Positions 5,843-7,603 of a stretch of 7,603 bases of DNA are shown here, piece by piece; the first letter of the stretch is position 1; each line of letters opens with the position of its first letter. The DNA lies in the NCBI GenBank assembly GCA_947174225.1, contig CAMWIF010000118.1, forward strand, positions 1-7,603, given 5' to 3'. Source of the stretch: an uncultured Porphyromonadaceae bacterium (GTDB lineage Bacteria; Bacteroidota; Bacteroidia; Bacteroidales; Muribaculaceae). Made by a program: the position numbers and the translations under genes. The notes beneath the pieces are model-generated. The model was not told the DNA's origin. It worked only from the letters and a program-made list of their open reading frames with translations, and searched no databases.

Positions 5843-6748
5843 ATGTTAAAAATCAATAGAATCAAGAATATGAGTCAGAAAAAGATAGATTTTATATGTC
5901 CTCCGGGAGCAAGTCATTGGGTCGGTGACGGTTTTTTGATGACTAATTTCATACCTTACCAAAAAGGACTCTCCATGAGAGATATGGATCCTTTTATTCT
6001 ACTGGATTATGGAACTAAGATTTATGTAAAACCCGGCGGGGAACCCAAAGGAGTGGGAGTTCATCCTCATCGTGGATTTGAGACAGTTACCATTGCTTAT
6101 CACGGAGAAGCGGAACATCATGATAGCAAAGGAAATCATAGCATTATTAAAAAAGGTGACGTACAATGGATGACGGCCGGAAGCGGTGTCCTTCATAAGG
6201 AATACCATTCAAAGGATTTGGCAGTCAACGGAGGGGCTTTCCAAATGGTGCAGTTATGGGTAAACTTACCGGCAAAAGATAAAATGGCTTCGCCAACATA
6301 TCAAGCATTGACTAATGCTGCTCTCACGAAGGTGACACTACCTGATGGAAGTGGGGTGATCGAGGTCATAGCAGGCGATTATAAAGGAGCAAATGGTCCG
6401 GCTAAGACTTTCTCTACGGTAAACGTAATGAATGTAAAACTTGGTAAGAACGGAAAAGCTGATTTTTCATTGCCCGCATCTCAGAATACAGCATTAATGG
6501 CTGTAGAAGGTGACTTTCTTATTAATGGAGTAAAATTACCGGAGAAGAATCTTTTGAAATTCAGTCATATAGGTACCGATTTTACGGTGGAAGGTAAAAG
6601 TGAAACGAGCACCCTGCTGATTATAAGTGGTGAACCCTTAAATGAACCTATAGCCTCGTATGGGCCGTTTGTTATGAATACCGAGGCGCAAATACAAGAA
6701 GCCATCAGGGATATGCAAACGGGCAAATTTGGTTATTTACCAGATTAA
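5843..6748 (+). CDS. Pirin-family bicupin protein
   Basis: A 301-residue cytoplasmic protein with two cupin domains, as in pirins; some members (human pirin, E. coli YhhW) show quercetin 2,3-dioxygenase activity. The first cupin carries the metal-site residues His74 and His76 ('GVHPHRGFETV') and His118 and Glu120 ('AGSGVLHKEYH'), matching the four ligands of human pirin in order and spacing. The second cupin (about 165-265) lacks such a cluster, as usual. The C-terminus holds 'SGEPLNEPIASYGPFVMN', the typical pirin ending, so the protein is full length. The physiological substrate is unknown. ATG 5870 (residue 10, 'MSQKKIDF') is an alternative start; the promoter position and the non-conserved first nine residues make it at least as likely. 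The gene stands alone, with a transposase remnant upstream and a strong hairpin downstream. Confidence 0.93.
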   Translation: MLKINRIKNMSQKKIDFICPPGASHWVGDGFLMTNFIPYQKGLSMRDMDPFILLDYGTKIYVKPGGEPKGVGVHPHRGFETVTIAYHGEAEHHDSKGNHSIIKKGDVQWMTAGSGVLHKEYHSKDLAVNGGAFQMVQLWVNLPAKDKMASPTYQALTNAALTKVTLPDGSGVIEVIAGDYKGANGPAKTFSTVNVMNVKLGKNGKADFSLPASQNTALMAVEGDFLINGVKLPEKNLLKFSHIGTDFTVEGKSETSTLLIISGEPLNEPIASYGPFVMNTEAQIQEAIRDMQTGKFGYLPD

Positions 6749-6761
6749 AATAAAACAAGAC

Positions 6762-6800
6762 CGGGGGCTGCATCGTCAAATGTTTACGATACAGCCCCCG
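6762..6800. terminator. Strong hairpin after the pirin gene, probable terminator
   Basis: CGGGGGCTG (6762-6770) pairs with CAGCCCCCG (6792-6800). After one mismatch the stem continues with ATCGT (6772-6776) and ACGAT (6786-6790) around a 9-nt loop. It starts 14 nt after the stop. No T tract follows on the plus strand; on the minus strand it is followed by a T-rich run (complement of 6747-6758), so it could also stop transcription coming from the right. Confidence 0.7.
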
Positions 6801-7040
6801 ACAATCTGCTTTAGGGATATTCAGATATTTTTCGTAATTTCACGTTTATTTTTTAAGGATTACCCCCGAATAAGCCCGTGATGGGTCAATCTGGGGTTCT
6901 TTGTAAATGTAGATAAAAATCCTGAGATTCTTACACCGGCAGAATAAAAATCAAGGCTGACGCGCTGATTTTCGTCCCCTCCTGCGTGCTCTTAGTCACA
7001 ATTTTAGTAATTTGGAAGAATAATTTTAAAATACATTGAT
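6801..7040 (+). other. Non-coding left-end region of an IS110-family element, candidate bridge-RNA locus
   Basis: These 240 bp precede the IS110-family transposase and have no open frame of note. In the IS110 group a bridge RNA that specifies donor and target DNA is encoded in the non-coding left end, just upstream of the transposase. Here the stretch can form several stems: ACCCC (6862-6866) with GGGGT (6893-6897), enclosing GCCC (6874-6877) with GGGT (6883-6886); AATC (6918-6921) with GATT (6926-6929); and AAAATCA (6947-6953) with TGATTTT (6966-6972). ATAAAAATC is repeated at 6913-6921 and 6944-6952. The exact left boundary of the element cannot be set from this window, and the bridge RNA itself is inferred. 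Confidence 0.45.
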
Positions 7041-7603
7041 ATGGACAGAAACCGAACAGTCGCCGGCCTTGATGTCCACAAAGATAGCATTTATCTTTGT
7101 ATTATGGGGCATGATGAGGCAATTATTTTTGAAAAAACCTACGGAGTACTGACTCCTGACCTACGCCGGATGTGTGAGGACATATTGGAGCGTGGGGTTA
7201 AGGAGGCTGCCATGGAGAGTACAGCAGTCTACTGGATACCGGTATGGAACGAACTTTGTGAGTCAATGGAGCTTAAGCTTGTCAATCCCTACTTCATAAA
7301 GCAACTTCCCGGCCGCAAGAGCGATGTCAAGGATGCGCAGTGGATAGCTGAGTGTTTGCTCAAGAACCTTATAAAAGGTAGTTTCGTACCGGAACCCATC
7401 GTACAGGAGATGCGGAAGCTCAACCGCCGTATCATGGATCTCAACGAGGACATGACTTATAACACCAACAAGCTTGATGCAGCTCTCCAGCGATGCGGCT
7501 TCCGGCTGAGCAACTATGTGAGCCAGATACAGAGCAAGAGCTATCAGTCTGTCCTGAAGTCCATAATCAATGGCTCCAGAGATCCGGAAGAACTGGTGAA
7601 ACT
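7041..7603 (+). CDS. IS110-family transposase (C-terminus outside window)
   Basis: The frame opens at ATG 7041 and stays open for 187 codons to the right edge, so only the N-terminal RuvC-like DEDD domain and part of the linker are seen. Catalytic-type residues are visible: Asp11 ('AGLDVHKDS'), Glu59 ('AAMESTAVYW'), and Asp95 and Asp98 ('GRKSDVKDAQWIA'), in the order and spacing of IS110 recombinases. 'ELKLVNPYFIKQLPGRKSD' is also typical. Residues about 120-187 form the helical linker. The C-terminal domain with the catalytic serine would lie beyond the window. The enzyme would move the element by seamless recombination, without target duplication. There is no Shine-Dalgarno sequence before the ATG, as is usual in this phylum. 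No stop or frameshift is seen in the visible part, so the element may be intact and active. Confidence 0.93.
   Translation, partial: MDRNRTVAGLDVHKDSIYLCIMGHDEAIIFEKTYGVLTPDLRRMCEDILERGVKEAAMESTAVYWIPVWNELCESMELKLVNPYFIKQLPGRKSDVKDAQWIAECLLKNLIKGSFVPEPIVQEMRKLNRRIMDLNEDMTYNTNKLDAALQRCGFRLSNYVSQIQSKSYQSVLKSIINGSRDPEELVK

Overview
The window looks like chromosomal or accessory DNA from a gut-type member of the Bacteroidales (Bacteroides, Parabacteroides or a close relative). Evidence: several promoters of the Bacteroidota form (TTG about 19 bp upstream of TAnnTTTG), almost no Shine-Dalgarno sequences, an outer-membrane beta-barrel of the TonB-receptor type with the 'DTSRFG' tail common in this group, and insertion sequences of kinds common there. 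Genus cannot be fixed from the sequence alone.

Layout. (1) 1-400, minus strand: the first 133 codons of an XRE-type regulator whose linker suggests the XRE-ImmA/IrrE metalloprotease family, running off the left edge. Its promoter (421-450) lies inside a perfect 15-bp inverted repeat, a clear autoregulation signal. (2) 401-742: no credible gene. (3) 743-2806, minus strand: a TonB-receptor-like outer-membrane protein, cut short by an in-frame amber codon at 809-811; the family's usual C-terminal tail is still readable beyond it. (4) 2807-3010: a divergent regulatory region with three perfect 16-bp direct repeats between the two promoters. (5) 3011-5093, plus strand: a histidine kinase and an OmpR/PhoB-class response regulator, overlapping by 11 bp. 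(6) 5094-5842: a decayed IS4-family (DUF4372-type) transposase fragment on the minus strand, a structured GC-rich block and an AT-rich hairpin. (7) 5843-6748: a pirin-family bicupin protein followed by a strong hairpin (6762-6800). (8) 7041 to the right edge: an IS110-family transposase, with about 240 bp of non-coding DNA in front of it where, in the IS110 group, a bridge RNA would be encoded.

How it works together. The receptor and the kinase/regulator pair are divergent and share the repeat-containing intergenic region, so the likeliest reading is that the response regulator binds the 16-bp repeats and controls the receptor and perhaps its own operon. No substrate-processing enzymes or lipoprotein partner are present, so the ligand is unknown. 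The other genes look like independent units, and the mobile-element remnants mark this as a segment with a history of insertions.

The best leads are the repeat array, the amber truncation of the receptor, the XRE operator/promoter overlap, and the possible bridge-RNA region of the IS110 element.
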